Below, piece after piece: positions 1 through 10,854 of a stretch of DNA of 64,000 nucleotides. The position numbers and the translations under genes were made by a program. A model generated the notes under the pieces. That model was not told where the DNA came from. It was given only the letters and a program-made list of their open reading frames with translations, and searched no databases. The stretch lies in the NCBI GenBank assembly GCA_025506515.1, contig CM046456.1, positions 67,930,134 to 67,994,133 on the forward strand. Direction: 5' to 3'. The DNA comes from Flaveria trinervia (Eukaryota; Streptophyta; Magnoliopsida; Asterales; Asteraceae). Every line of letters starts with the position of its first letter. Within the stretch, counting starts at the first letter, position 1.

Positions 1-338
1 TCTGATGATGAGAACAAGGAGAAAAATGATTTTCCCTCACCCTCAAATGGACAGTGGGTTGAGTTCACAATGTGTGATTCCTCCGGGTCACCCAAGCCAG
101 TTAAGGCTTGGGTCCCTAACCTAAACTAATCATTTCTTTTAAATTTGTAGGGTGTCCGCTATAGTGCTACTACAAATACCTAGATTGCTGATAGCAGAGC
201 ATCAAGGCACATGACTGGGAACTTGTCTCTCCTTTCAAATGTCAAACAAATTAAAGGGGGACACGTTCATTTGCTGGAAATAAAGGAGGATATATCACTG
301 CACAAGGGGAAGTGGGAAATCAGAAGGTTTAGTTTGAT
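1..338 (+). pseudogene. C1 gag end and protease, degraded
   Basis: The reading near 90-125 (KAWVPKLN, then stop) is the end of gag. A second reading starts after it, and at about 175-225 has IADSRASRHMTG, the copia protease active-site block. The catalytic D-S-G has become D-S-R. Stops at about 126 and 171 and further frameshifts break it. A pyrimidine-rich stretch ending in TAG lies at about 130-150, between gag and pol. Confidence 0.7.
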
Positions 339-1489
339 ATGGTAAACTATGTTCAACAACTTCAAAATAACTTACTTTCTGTCTCCCAGATATGTCACAA
401 AGAATTCAAGGTTGTCTTTGATAACAAGAAGTGCTATGTATTGAAGAAGGATTACATAATCCTAGAGGACCAAGTGTTAATGTCAGCTTCAAGATATAAC
501 GACTTATATGTATTGGACCTATCAAAGGCCTCGTCAACTAATCATCAAGTTCAATGCTTCTTGTCAAAGGCAAAAGAGAAATACTCCATCTCCTAGCATA
601 GGAAAATGGGACACATTAATCCATGGAAGATGAATCACTTGATCTAGAATGATCTAGTGTGGGGAGTAAATATTAAGAACTTCCAATTACCAGATTTTTG
701 CGTCACGTGCAAGAAAAGTAAACAGACAAAGAAGTCTCATAAGGCAAAGAAAGTTCATTCATTTGACCTGCCTCTTAAGCTTCTTCATATGGATCTGTTG
801 GCTCAGTCAGTACAAAGAGCATTGCAGGCGATTTGTACTGCTATATAGTTATGAATGATTACTCAAGATTATCTTGGGTGATGTTTTTGAAATCCAAATC
901 AGAGACATTTGAATAATTCAAAGAGATGGTAACTACATTGGAATCACTCTACAAGCTGAAGGTAAGGCAAGTTCGCTCAGACAACGGTACTGAATTCAAG
1001 AACCCGTAGATGGAGGCATTCTGCAAAGAAAAAGGAATTGTGCACCAGTTCACATCTGCCTACACTCCTAAAATGAATGGAGTTGCTAACAGAAAGAATC
1101 AAAACTTGATAGAGACAGCCCAGACGATGCTAGCAGACTCGAAACTCCCTATCCAATTTTGGAACGAGGCAGTAGCTAACGCATGTTATAACTTAAATCA
1201 AGTCCTGGTGGTCACACGCCATGGTAAAACGTGTTACGAGTTGCTCCAACGACGTAAAGCTAATCTAGAGTACCTCGAACCATTTGGCGCACCATGTATG
1301 CTGCTGAAGAAAACTCAGTCAGGGAAGTTCAATGAAAAGGCTGAAGAAGGAATTTTTCTCGGATACAACATACCAAATAAGAGAGTTTACAACAACTCAA
1401 CGGGTCAAGTAGAAGTGTGGTGTAACGTCGACGTTCAGATATACAACACCCCCTGCTGGAAAAGGCCCTTTATTCTTTTTCGACTATGA
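339..1489 (+). pseudogene. C1 integrase (GAG-pre-integrase, zinc-binding and catalytic core), broken
   Basis: The integrase inserts the cDNA copy into the genome. 339-596 carries the GAG-pre-integrase block (NNLLSVSQICHKEF, KKCYVLKK). The His pair (MGHIN region near 610) and CVTCKKSKQTKKSH at 690-735 are the zinc-binding HHCC fold, partly degraded. The core shows HMDLL (first Asp) at about 786, then RSDNGTEF (second Asp) at about 975, then VANRKNQNLIETA near 1080, where the family's Glu motif is altered. Stops at 594, 846, 914 and 1007 and frameshifts break it. The 1010-1489 piece continues to the integrase C-terminal part (EEGIFLGYNIPNKRVYNN). Confidence 0.87.
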
Positions 1490-2776
1490 TGGATTATTTA
1501 AGTCCTTCAACATCCCTCTCTCACCTACAGAGGATGAGTTATCGACCAGAATGATGTACGATATGTTAAACACACCTTCACTGGACTCGACAACCTCAGC
1601 TTCACTAGGTAAATCTTCTAGTTCTTCAGGGGGAGCACTTGAGTTAAGTGACTCCTCCTCTAATGATAAAGACGTGGAAAATGACCAGGTGGATCAGGAG
1701 GAACAGGTTCCTACTACTGCAAGTACACAAGAATTTGATGTTGATGCCTCTGACTCTTCAGAACCTCACACTCCCACTGCCTCAGATACTGAACCTGGTG
1801 TTCACAATCTGGATAATGAGGTAGTTGTTCCCACCACTCCTGGATCACGACTAAAGGTTTATCATCCATTGGACAATGTCATTGGAGATGTTCGATCAGG
1901 AGTACAGACAAGAAATCAGCTATACTCAGCTGATTATGCCTCTGTAATGGAAAAGGGATATATTCAAGATGGTGCGTATCGATGTTTTGTGTCTCAATTT
2001 GAGCCAAAATATGTTAATGAAGCCCTAAATGACGAGGCATGGGTGAGTGCCATGCAAGAAGAACTTCTTCAATTCAAGAAGTTAGCAGTATGGACACTGG
2101 TGGATAAACCAAATGGTGCTAAGGTCATTGGCACCAAATGGGTCTTGAAATGCAAGAAATATGAACAAGGGGTCATAATAAGAAACAAGGCTCGACTTGT
2201 AGTTCAGGGATTTCGACAAGTCGAGGGCATTGATCACAATAAAGTGTTTGCACCTGTGGCGAGAATGGAAGCAATCCGTATCTTCCTAGCCTATGCATCT
2301 TACATGAAGATCAAAGTTTATCAACTAGATATAAAGAGTGCATTCCTTCATGGTGAAATCCGTGAGATAGTGTATGTTAGTCAACCCGAAGGATATGAGG
2401 ATCCATATCATCAGGACAGAGTTTACAAGCTGGATAAGGCTTTGTATGGGCTCCATCAAGCCCTAAGAGCATGGTATGAGAAACTCTCGACTCATCTTGT
2501 GAAACATGGATTTCGCAGAGGAGTGATTGACTGCACACTGCTCATCAAAGAAAATGATGGTGATTTATTGCTAGTTTTGATCTTGTTGATGACATAATCT
2601 TCAGTTCCAAAAACAAAGCATTATGTAAAGAATTTGAAGTAGTAATGAAAGCTGAATTTGAGATGAGTGCCATAGGAGAGATGAAGTTGTTTCTCGGGTT
2701 ACAGGTGGATCAGACACCTAAGGGAATATTTCCACATTAGACCAAGTATGTAGGCGATATTCTCAGTCGGATCGAT
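1490..2776 (+). pseudogene. C1 linker and reverse transcriptase (RVT_2), broken
   Basis: The first part (1551-1850) is a Ser/Thr/Asp-rich linker between integrase and RT. RT begins at about 2030 with EAWVSAMQEELLQF, followed by IGTKWVLKCKK, NKARLVVQGFRQVEG, IKSAFLHGEI and KALYGLHQALRAWY, all typical of copia RT. The YVDD-like site lies at 2577-2600 (leu-rich, then LVDDIIF in a shifted frame), after a frameshift. Another stop (TAG) is at about 2738. Synthesis of full-length cDNA by this copy is not possible. Confidence 0.88.
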
Positions 2777-3508
2777 ATGGAGAATGCGTCGGCAGCTGGG
2801 ACTCCACTTGCTACAAACCACGACGTAGCACCCGACGAAAATGGTGATCTGGTGGATGCCTCACGACCTGATATCATGTACGCGACGTGTCTCTACTCCA
2901 GATATCAGGTGAAACCAAAAGTCAACCATCTCATAGGAGTCAAAAGGATATTTCGTTATCTGAAGGGTACTCCAACACTTGGGTTGTGGTATCCTCATGG
3001 CGATGACTTTGAGCTTACAGTGTATAGCGATTCGGATTATGGCGGCTGCAAAATGAACTACAAGTCAACATCTGTAGGATGTCAATTCTTTGGGAGAAGA
3101 TTAGTCACCTGGCAGTGTAAGAAGCAGACATCGGTTGCTCTATCAACTTGTGAAGCTGAATACGCTACTGCTGCAAGTTGTTGTTCACAAATCATCTGGA
3201 TTCAACAGTAAATGCGCGACTACGGTTTGAAATTCTCTAACACTCCTATATTTGTTGATAATTCTGCTGCTATAGCCGTACCTAAAAATCCTGTCAAACA
3301 TCCAAAAACTAAACACATCGGAATTAAATATCACTTTATACATGATTGTTTTGAAAAGAATTTAATCGATGTCCTTAATATTAATATGAACTTTCAATGC
3401 GCTGACCTCTACACCAAAGCTTTTGATAAACCAAGATTTTTATATCTGTTAGAGGTCAACGGCGTGAAAAATAAATATGAAGTGATTCCAGAAGATGACA
3501 GTACATAG
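2777..3508 (+). pseudogene. C1 RNase H, broken by one stop
   Basis: RNase H removes the RNA strand during reverse transcription. Motifs: RPDIMYATCLYSRYQ, FRYLKGTPTLGLWYP, YSDSDYGGCKMNYKST (first catalytic Asp), STCEAEY (Glu), FVDNSAAIAV (Asp) and KTKHIGIKYHFI (His). A TAA at 3209-3211 splits it in frame. Much of the domain is otherwise open. It ends at 3508, the end of pol. Confidence 0.87.
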
Positions 3509-4903
3509 TCTGACGAGTAGAGTTATTTTTTATTTTATTTTATTTTATTTTATTTCTTAGCCTATTAAAATTCAAAACGCAAACACATTTTCGGTTTTAG
3601 AATTTTAGGGGGAGAATAGTTATATTAGTATTAATTTAGTAGTTTTATTTTAATTACTTAAAAAAATGAGGGAGGAGGACAACTTAGCTAAAAGGAAAGA
3701 AATCAAATCTGTGATACTGATTCAGCGGATTTGGAAAATGATAGTACACAGGAAACTTATTACTTGGGACTTCAAAAGGTTTAATTGATTAAGATGCGAA
3801 ATTAAAAGTTTAAAGTTTGAAAAGTCAAAGCAAAATAAAAGGAAAGATGATAGTTAAACTAGTACGCTACTATGGTAACATAGAGAAATTAGACCTAGAG
3901 GTTGTTAGCTTATTATATGATGTGTCGGTAGATTCAACACAGATAAGTAGACCTCATTGGTGATTTCAAGCTCAAACTAAGTTGTTCAACAAGCTATGGG
4001 TTCCCATCTTATCCCTGGTTAACACAATCAACAAAGTTCCAATAAGGGGTGACGAGCAAAATGAACGCCACAAATGTGTGCGGATGACCATAAAATATGA
4101 GCAAAGCACATGAAAATTGCAAAAAACAATCAAGCTAATAACCTATGTTGTTGGTGCGATATGTGCAAAAAGAAAATAATTGCTCAAACAAGAAGATAGG
4201 TTGTGTGCCTCTCTACTATGCGGTGGCACTGACCTGAGGTTAAGCATAACCTAAATATTCTAGTATTCATTGTTGTTTGGGCCTCTCTGCTATGCGGTGG
4301 CACTAACCTGAGGCTTAACTTCTCTTTGAAAGCTCTTAGAATAGTTTCTTCTTGTAATATACCCGTAGACTGCTCAAAAATCTCCTAAGGAACGTTGATT
4401 ACCATATAAGCATGGGATCCACAAATGTTTGTTGAAATAATTAAACCTTAAATCATCACCAATGTGTGTCAAACATCTATGTATGGATTTAAGAGGACAA
4501 GTATACTGACAATCATCGTGAGCTGCAGCTTTTGAAAGTCAAAATCATTGTGTGCATCTTGTAGCTCTAGTATGATTTCCTAAAATTGCTAAGTGACTAT
4601 TAGTGAAAACAAGGATCAAGCATCAAAATTGTTTATTGAAGTTTCCCAGGTGATTCTGATATACCTGTATGATTTCAAAATGAAACGTACGAGAATTATT
4701 AACTAGAATTGAAGCTGCCCTGTCCAGGAAGTAAAATCAATTAGAATTATTCTAATAGGTTGAATTTCATCTCTAATCAAAAATACAAAAATATGTCTTG
4801 TTATTGTTCTTAATTTCAAGTTGTTCTACTTAAGTTTAGTTAATTGTAATGTAAGAGTCGGATCCAACAACTCGTCGTAATCTGTGAAGCACTCACTCAA
4901 AAG
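3509..4903 (+). other. C1 post-pol non-coding tract
   Basis: No convincing coding sequence. It starts with an ATTTT-rich run (3525-3555). At 3606-3616 lies TTAGGGGGAGA, which resembles a copia polypurine tract although the true 3' LTR starts 5.7 kb later. It also holds the 33-bp direct repeat at 4207-4313. The rest is AT-rich sequence that I cannot assign. Confidence 0.6.
4207..4313. repeat. 33-bp direct repeat, two copies 74 bp apart
   Basis: 4207-4239 and 4281-4313 are the same 33-mer with three or fewer substitutions (core CTATGCGGTGGCACT, end CCTGAGG). No other copy was noticed in the window. Function unknown. Confidence 0.85.
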
Positions 4904-5042
4904 GGTCACGTGTGAGGTGACCAAAACATTCAAAAATTAAAATGAGTCACGTCTGAGGTGGCAAGTTTCTTTAAGTAAAAGGATCACGTCGGAGGTGATC
5001 AACAGTTGTTTTCAAATTAAAAAGGTCATGTCTGAGATGATC
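4904..5042. repeat. Four spaced 19-bp palindromic motifs
   Basis: Copies at 4904-4922, 4945-4963, 4982-5000 and 5024-5042 have starts about 38-42 bp apart. Copy 1 is GGTCACGTGTGAGGTGACC, copy 3 is GATCACGTCGGAGGTGATC, copy 4 is GGTCATGTCTGAGATGATC. Arms of copies 1 and 3 are perfect 6-bp inverted repeats. The spacer is always seven bases ending in GAG. Three copies contain ACGT. They lie 345 bp or more upstream of the TATA box at 5387. Confidence 0.82.
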
Positions 5043-5109
5043 ATCGCTGAAAATGTTTTATTTATTGTTAAAAGGATAAGTGTTTGAAAATGCATAAGGT
5101 CAAATTAAC

Positions 5110-5386
5110 AAGTCAGAGTCATTCGCAGGACTGGACCATAAGTATGGACCAGTCGCACGAATGGAGCATGAGATTGAACCATTCGCACGATTGGATCATG
5201 AGAATGAGCCAACCACACGAATGGAGGTGACCGACTGAGTCAGTCATACGGCTGAACCCCAGTCGCACGAATGAACGATACCGACTGAGCCAGTCGCATG
5301 ATTGAGACCCAGTCGCATGATTGAGACCCAGTCACCCGACTGAAGAGTGCGAATAGGTCCAATCGCCCGACTGAAGATGAAATCAG
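5110..5386. repeat. C1 internal array A of CpG near-palindromes
   Basis: A run of about a dozen degenerate units built on CAGTCGCACGAATGGACC, for example at 5149-5166. Half-sites CARTCG and CGAYTG flank a 2-nt spacer, so many units are inverted repeats. Unit spacing is irregular (about 15-30 bp). The array ends just before a TATA box. The same motif language is found in the C1 3' LTR and in S1. Confidence 0.8.
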
Positions 5387-5394
5387 TATAAATA
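5387..5394 (+). promoter_or_regulatory. Candidate internal TATA box of the C1 3' gene
   Basis: TATAAATA lies directly after array A and about 130 bp before a splice donor at 5522. The 3' LTR has the same arrangement (array, then TATAAATA at 9827). This suggests the 3' gene has an LTR-like promoter of its own. Transcription start is not proven by sequence. Confidence 0.6.
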
Positions 5395-5521
5395 GGGCTA
5401 AAGTCGGTCGCATATCCTCATCACCCCCAATCGCCCAAAAGCACAGACACTCTACCAAAATTTGATTATGTTGATTCCTCACCGCCATTGTGTTACTGAT
5501 GTGTTCTTGAATCATCTACAG

Positions 5522-6094
5522 GTAATGAGTGATAGAAATCACACAAAATGCGTGGCATATTCAAACCCTGACAGACCAAATTGTTTAAAAATCAAGAAAT
5601 CGGTAACAACCAACAAATAAACCACATAAATGTGCATAATGGTTAAAATGAAAGACATACTGTGACAATTAGGGTTCCTGTGAGTCTAAAGAATCTAAAC
5701 ACAACGTCTAACTTCAAATTTTGACCTAGATTCGGGGTTTAAAGTGTCGAACAGAGAGCTATCCGACTGGTCACTCCGAATGAAGTTCAATCGCACGATT
5801 GAACTGCGCGAGTGACTCAATCGGCCGAATGATCTGAGCGAATGACTCAATCAGCCAAATGAACTAGGCGTATGAACACAATCGCCCGATTAGACTTAGC
5901 CGCATGCACAATCACCCGATTGAACTCAACCGCATGCTTAGCCGCCCGATTGAACTCAGTCGCATACTCATTCAACCAAATGAACTTAGTCGTATGGTTC
6001 AATCGCACGATTCAACCAGACTGATTTCAAACAGTTTAAGTTTCAAGTATTTTTGTTATGGATTAATCTGATGTTTATGTGTTTTATGTTACAG
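5522..6094 (+). other. Candidate 5' leader intron of the C1 3' gene
   Basis: The donor is CTACAG|GTAATG and the acceptor is TTTTATGTTACAG|AAAC, with a pyrimidine-rich run before the AG and an ATTAAT/CTGAT branch-like site about 30 nt upstream. The first ATG after the acceptor (6099) is in frame with the 3' gene. The intron contains array B. GT-AG ends and the ATG placement support it; no transcript is available. Confidence 0.55.
5757..6020. repeat. C1 internal array B of CpG near-palindromes
   Basis: About 14 degenerate units, including the perfect inverted repeat CAATCGCACGATTG at 5788-5801 and many variants ending in CGATTGAACT or CCGAATGA. It lies within the candidate leader intron. It is related to array A and the 3' LTR array, but units differ, so it is not a simple recent duplication. 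Confidence 0.78.
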
Positions 6095-6098
6095 AAAC

Positions 6099-9000
6099 AT
6101 GGCATAGAGGTGGACTATAAACACCAAGCACAACATCTGTGCCCACCTTGATCCTATATCCCGGAACGCTACTGAGTTCTCTGGGATTATAGCTTTTTTG
6201 CGCCGATCATGGATCTTCAAGGCTATATCGACTCAATGCACACCTTACAGATCTATCCAGCAGGCATTCGAGGAGAGTGCCAGGGTTGACAGATCAGCTG
6301 AACCCCATTGTATCCGAAGCTCCATCTTGGGTCAAGAGATAGTGATCACGGAGGAGGACTTGAGACGAGCCTTAGGTCTGGGTGAGGATGGAGACCACCC
6401 AACTAAGCTACATCCCTTGATAGTTCGGGGATGCTTTATAAGGATCAAGTACGCCGGCGACTTAAATGCTGGCGTACTGAACAAGAGTAACATGTGCCCT
6501 CAATCTAAGTATTTGGCACATGTGATCCTCAAGTGCATAGCCTCCAGGCATGGAGGATTTGATGACCTCTCCGACCAAATCCATAATGCATTCGTTGCAC
6601 TGGTACTGAACCATCTGTTCAGTTTCTCTCATATGATATTCTCCTATTTGGTCGAGAACTTGGAAGCCAAAGGTAAGGAGGGTTTCTGTATGTTCCCATA
6701 GTTCCTCCAAATGATCAATTACCTGAAGCTACCCTCATTGCCTAAGCAGAGTCCTGATGCAGTTACTGTTGAGGTCATGGATGACACCACCCTCGAAAGG
6801 ATGAAGGTCTACCGGGGCAAGCAGGTAAAGCCCCTGATGAGGAGGTTGTTCGGCCATCTGGCCAATAGTGACTTTGATGTTGAGCAAATTGCTCTACCCT
6901 CCGATGATTCTGACGGTGATGACCACGATGTTGGTCAAGGAGGTGATGGTCAGGGTGGACCCGAGTCTGCTCGCATTCACCCTAACTTCCAGATGGAGGA
7001 GGAGGAGTCTGACAAAGAGCCTTGGTGCGAAAGGTGGGGAGCCGGGTCGTAGCCACGGAGAGAGGGCTCAAGGCGGTGGGTGGACGCCAAGGGGAACCGG
7101 GGATACCACTACTACTGATACAGATCCTCTGTATACTCCGGACTGGCCGAGCAGCCAAGGGGGAGCCACTATTTCTAAGGGCTCTACGAAGAAGAGAATG
7201 ACTCACCCTTATGGCAAAAAGGGTAAGAGGCCAAGATTTACATTGACCAAAGCCACCACCACTACCACAATCACCACCACATCCACCACAGACACCACCA
7301 CCACTACCACACCCCTAATCACTACTACTACACTCCCAACCATCACTACAACAGCCAACCCTTGACCATCAACTACTATCCCACCACCCATATTCACCAC
7401 AGCCACCACTACCACCACCAGCCACCAAGCAGGTCCATCATCCCACACCACCTTCACCACAGGACCCACTCTACCCCCCATTGGGGTAGAGGAACAGCTG
7501 GCTGCACTTAACCGCATGGTGCAGAAGCTATTAGCTGCTGAAGAAGAAAAAGCTGCTCAACTAAGTCAGCTTGTGGAGCTAAATGCTACTCAAGCACAAC
7601 AGATTTCCCAGCAAGCTCAGCAAATTGCTCAACTTCAGAAATGACCAGTCGGTGAAGAAGATTGAAGAGTTGGAGGCCTCAAACAAGACGATCATGCTCA
7701 AACTGAAGGGATCTAAAGAAGAGCCTTTGAAGATTAGAAAGGGTGATGATGATGTTGATGATGATGATGATGAAGATGATGAAGATGATGATGATAGTGA
7801 TGATGATGATGAGACTAGTGAATATGAAGGGCCAAGGGCAAAGAAAGATGATGATAATGATGAAGAAGGAGATACAGCTGCATCTACCTCAACTCAAGGT
7901 TAAGAGAGAAGGACAAAGAGAAATCAAGACCAAGGATCATCATCCTCTGCCCCACCTACTGAGAAGCCAACAATTCAAGACAAAAGTAATGATTAGATGT
8001 TTATATATTTAAAAACTTTTGTACTTGAATCTTGTATTACAAATGTGTAATTAATGTTATATATATTTATCTATTGTTTAAATGTTTTGTTCAATTACTA
8101 ATGGTTGATGTGTTACATGTTTAAATCAAGCAGATCAAACATCTCAACAAGATGAATATGATGTTGCTCCCCTTCAGCAAATCAAGTCTCAACTCACAAT
8201 GATTATTGATTTGCAAGGGATTGTTAGAAGGTCTGTGAGCTATACTCCCAAAGAAGGAGAAATCATACATGACCTAACTGATGAGCAAGTTGCTGAGATG
8301 TTTAGGCTCAACCCAGACGAGATTGTCAAAGATGCAACTACTTTTGACGTGACAAGTGATGATGAGCTTAACGACGTAGATGAAATCGAGATAGAGGATG
8401 TCACTGTTGACCACTATCCAGAGTACACTGACCGAGAGGGCAATGTGATCCCCAATTTGGGTGACACTCTCGGTAGTGCTACATTTGATAATCTAGATGA
8501 AATGGAGAAAGAGACAGAGAAGAATGAGAGCCAAGTCCAAGCCTGGGACGCTGATGTTGATATCAAGAAGGCTGAATAGGCGGCTTGTTTTGCTGAGATC
8601 CGAGCCCTACGCACTGCACAAAAGCCAAATGCCTACACCAAGCTATACAAAGTCAAGAAACACCTGTGGTGTCAGGAAAGATCATTGCATGGGCGTATTT
8701 TGATGATCTGAATGTGTATGCAGTTAAGAGAGAGAAGGGCATAGAGTGCTTTAGATTCCCCCATGATCTGAAGACTCTTCCTAGTTTTGAGCTCAACCAG
8801 CTGGCACGCCTAAAGTTGTTATATGTTGATTCGTGGAAAATGTTTGGCGGGTTTGAAGCTGCACTAAGGAAAGAATACCACACCAAGTGGGTAAACTTCA
8901 GACCTTAACAACCAAAGAGGTGCATTAGAAGGTCTGAAGTGGATCCCATTTCTGGAAAGCCTAAGGTAGTGCTGAAGTGGAGTCCTCCATGCACAATGTC

Positions 9001-9337
9001 CAAAATCCCTCTAAGGGAAATGCCACATGACTTCACTCCACACTTCAAGTGGTGGTATTATGATTGGAGAACAGGTGAAGCGGTCATAATCTTACAAAGA
9101 GTGAGCAAAATGGAAACTATCCGGGTGTTCGACCCTATGTGGCTGACCAACTTGTCTGCAGACGATGTCTATACCTTATATAAGTGCCCACTATTCTATG
9201 ATTCACAAGATATAGCACAAGCCCTCCGGTTCCAAAACGTGATACGACTCTGTTTTGCATTCGAGATACATGCCGGAGTTACAAGAGAGAAAAAGTACAA
9301 GGAATTTGAAGAGCTAATGAAGAATGTTAGACACTAA
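6099..9337 (+). pseudogene. C1 3' gene: large post-pol ORF, broken (function unknown)
   Basis: It resembles the long accessory reading frames of Asteraceae SIRE elements, often labelled longin-like by automatic annotation; I do not know its function. ATG at 6099 is followed by a stop at codon 3. 6105-7030 holds a helical region (ILGQEIVITEEDLRRALGLG; MINYLKLPSLPK). Then come a Thr/Pro-rich tract, a Gln-rich coiled coil (7480-7641), and an Asp run from (GAT)n at 7743-7860. After an intron at 7986-8130 come an acidic stretch and a C-terminal domain with HFKWWYYDWRTGEAV. Breaks: TAG 6699, TGA 7363, TAA 7901, TAG 8577 and TAA 8906, with frameshifts near 7035, 7640 and 8660. No RT-like motif. Confidence 0.75.
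7986..8130 (+). other. Candidate intron within the C1 3' gene
   Basis: This 145-bp AT-rich segment begins GTAATG and ends ATCAAG. It has a textbook branch site TTACTAAT at 8095-8102, about 30 nt before the 3' end. Removing it joins the Asp-rich reading frame to the downstream one without a shift. The intron itself is full of stops. Confidence 0.68.
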
Positions 9338-9349
9338 TGTAAACCAGGT

Positions 9350-9362
9350 CCAAGGGGGAGTT
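9350..9362 (+). promoter_or_regulatory. C1 polypurine tract
   Basis: CCAAGGGGGAGTT lies 13 bp after the 3' gene and directly before the LTR. It primes plus-strand synthesis in copia elements. Confidence 0.82.
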
Positions 9363-9587
9363 TGGTGATACATATGTACCTAGTTTAGGAGCTTAATGTA
9401 AATGTCTATCATGTCTTACATATATGTAATGAATGGGTATGAATGAAATACAATATGTGGTTGATGGTTATAATGTTTAATATTTCATTGTTTATTGTGT
9501 GATAAATTATGATAAACTAACTATATAGGTTTGTGGTTGTTGTACATAATTCTTAGTCAATAATGATTGAGAAACGTGTTCAAACTT

Positions 9588-9815
9588 AATCGTATGAAGT
9601 TCTCATGCGAATGGACCATGCTAGTGGACCATACGCATGAATACTTCATGCTAATGGACCAGTCACACGACTGAACCAAGAGACTGGTTCAGTCGCACAA
9701 TTGAGACATAAGATTGACTCACACGCACGACTGAACCTTCAGTCATGCGGATGGATCAATCGCATGATTTAGTCACACGACTAAACCATGCTAATGGTTC
9801 GGTCATACGATTGGA
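9588..9815. repeat. CpG near-palindrome array in the C1 LTR
   Basis: About ten units of the CAGTCGCACGACTGAACC type, for example at 9660-9677 and 9717-9733, mixed with CATGCTAATGGACC variants. The array sits immediately upstream of the LTR TATA box, so it is a candidate enhancer. Confidence 0.78.
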
Positions 9816-9826
9816 AGACCCTAACC

Positions 9827-9834
9827 TATAAATA
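9827..9834 (+). promoter_or_regulatory. TATA box of the C1 LTR
   Basis: TATAAATA follows the array by about 12 bp and lies 265 bp from the LTR end, a normal place for a copia promoter. Confidence 0.7.
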
Positions 9835-10099
9835 CCACCTAATTCATGGAAAAACAAAACAATTCGAATACCTACGCACATAATCGTACCCTAGCCGTCC
9901 AGAGACTCAAGAAAACCTGTTCCAAGTTCATAGATCACAATTGATCTTGTTCTAATTGTTCTTACGTTTCTTTAATCGGTAGATTGATCTGAACTGCGTT
10001 CTCATTGATCAGATCGCCAATCAAATAGGATTTCGCACTATTTGATCTGGTATACGCGCATAATCAGTTAGTACTTCGTCCGTACACAGTCCCCTAACA

Positions 10100-10840
10100 C
10101 AATTTTAGCAGGATCAACGTGAATTTCTTAGCTATCCACCACATGCCCTAAGAATTGAACCTCTTCCAACCAGAATTCACACTTGGAAAACTTGGCGTAT
10201 AATTGCTCCTTATTCAAAAGTTCGAGAACTTGTCGCAAGTGTGTCTCGTGATCAATTTTCATCTTGGAGTAAATAAGAATGTCATCAATGAACACGATCA
10301 CAAACTATCCAAATACAGTTGACATACTCGATTAATGAGATCCATGAACATGGCAGGTGCATTGGTCAAGCCAAAAAGCATAACCATGAACTCATAGTAT
10401 CCATATCGAGTACAAAAAGCGGTCTTTCGAATGTTGCCATCATGAACACGTAATTGATGATACCCAGAACGTAGATCGATTTTTAGATATGAGTTGCTCC
10501 TTGAAGTTGATTGGTGAGATCATCGATTCGAGGAAGAGGGTATCGGTTTTTGATAGTAAGTTTGTTGAGTTCTTGATAGTTGATGCAAATACGGAACAAA
10601 CCATCTTTCTTCTTCACGAATAGCACAGGTGCACCCCACAGTGAAGAACTAGGACGAATGAACCCCTTTGGTCAACACTTGCACTTGACTAGCTAGTTCT
10701 TGCATTTCAGACGGTGCAAGACGATAAGGTGATTTAGCCATAGGGTTTGCACCAGGGATTAAGTCAATCTTGAACTCAACTTCTCGCACGGGAGGTAATC
10801 CCTTAAGATCCTCGGGAAAAACCTCGAGAAAGTCCCGCAC
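10100..10840 (-). pseudogene. G1 reverse transcriptase, cut by C1
   Basis: The RT N-terminal motifs FLEVFPEDLKGLPP and IPGANPMAKSPYRLAP are readable at 10649-10840. Later parts read in broken frames: the fingers motif, a palm region at about 10250-10310 and a GHVVDS block at about 10140. The sequence stops at 10100, where the C1 LTR begins. The right target copy would be CAATT at 10100-10104. RNase H and integrase should lie to the left of C1, outside the window. Many stops; not functional. Confidence 0.82.
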
Positions 10841-10854
10841 GACAGGAATGTCTT

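Larger units (their letters stand above)
1..10099 (+). mobile_element. C1: SIRE/Maximus-like Ty1/copia retrotransposon with 3' gene, 5' end off window
   Basis: Domain order protease, integrase, RT (RVT_2), RNase H is that of Ty1/copia, and the RNase H segment and long 3' gene fit the SIRE lineage. After pol comes a 2.6-kb non-coding tract with palindrome arrays, then a 3' gene (6099-9337), a polypurine tract and a 0.74-kb 3' LTR. The right end abuts the G1 RT exactly. The 5' LTR and most of gag are outside the window, so the left target copy cannot be checked. Confidence 0.87.
9363..10099 (+). repeat. C1 3' LTR
   Basis: It begins TGGTGATA after the polypurine tract and ends CCCCTAACA where the G1 RT resumes. 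It holds a CpG near-palindrome array at 9588-9815, TATAAATA at 9827-9834, and about 265 bp of R-U5. No 5' partner is in the window. Confidence 0.8.

Noticed and set aside
5240..5515. 91-residue minus-strand reading over array A
   Set aside because: It follows the degenerate repeat units and has no family signature; the plus strand holds the promoter signals.
7209..7517. Val-rich minus-strand reading
   Set aside because: It is the complement of the Thr/Pro-rich ACC repeats in the C1 3' gene.
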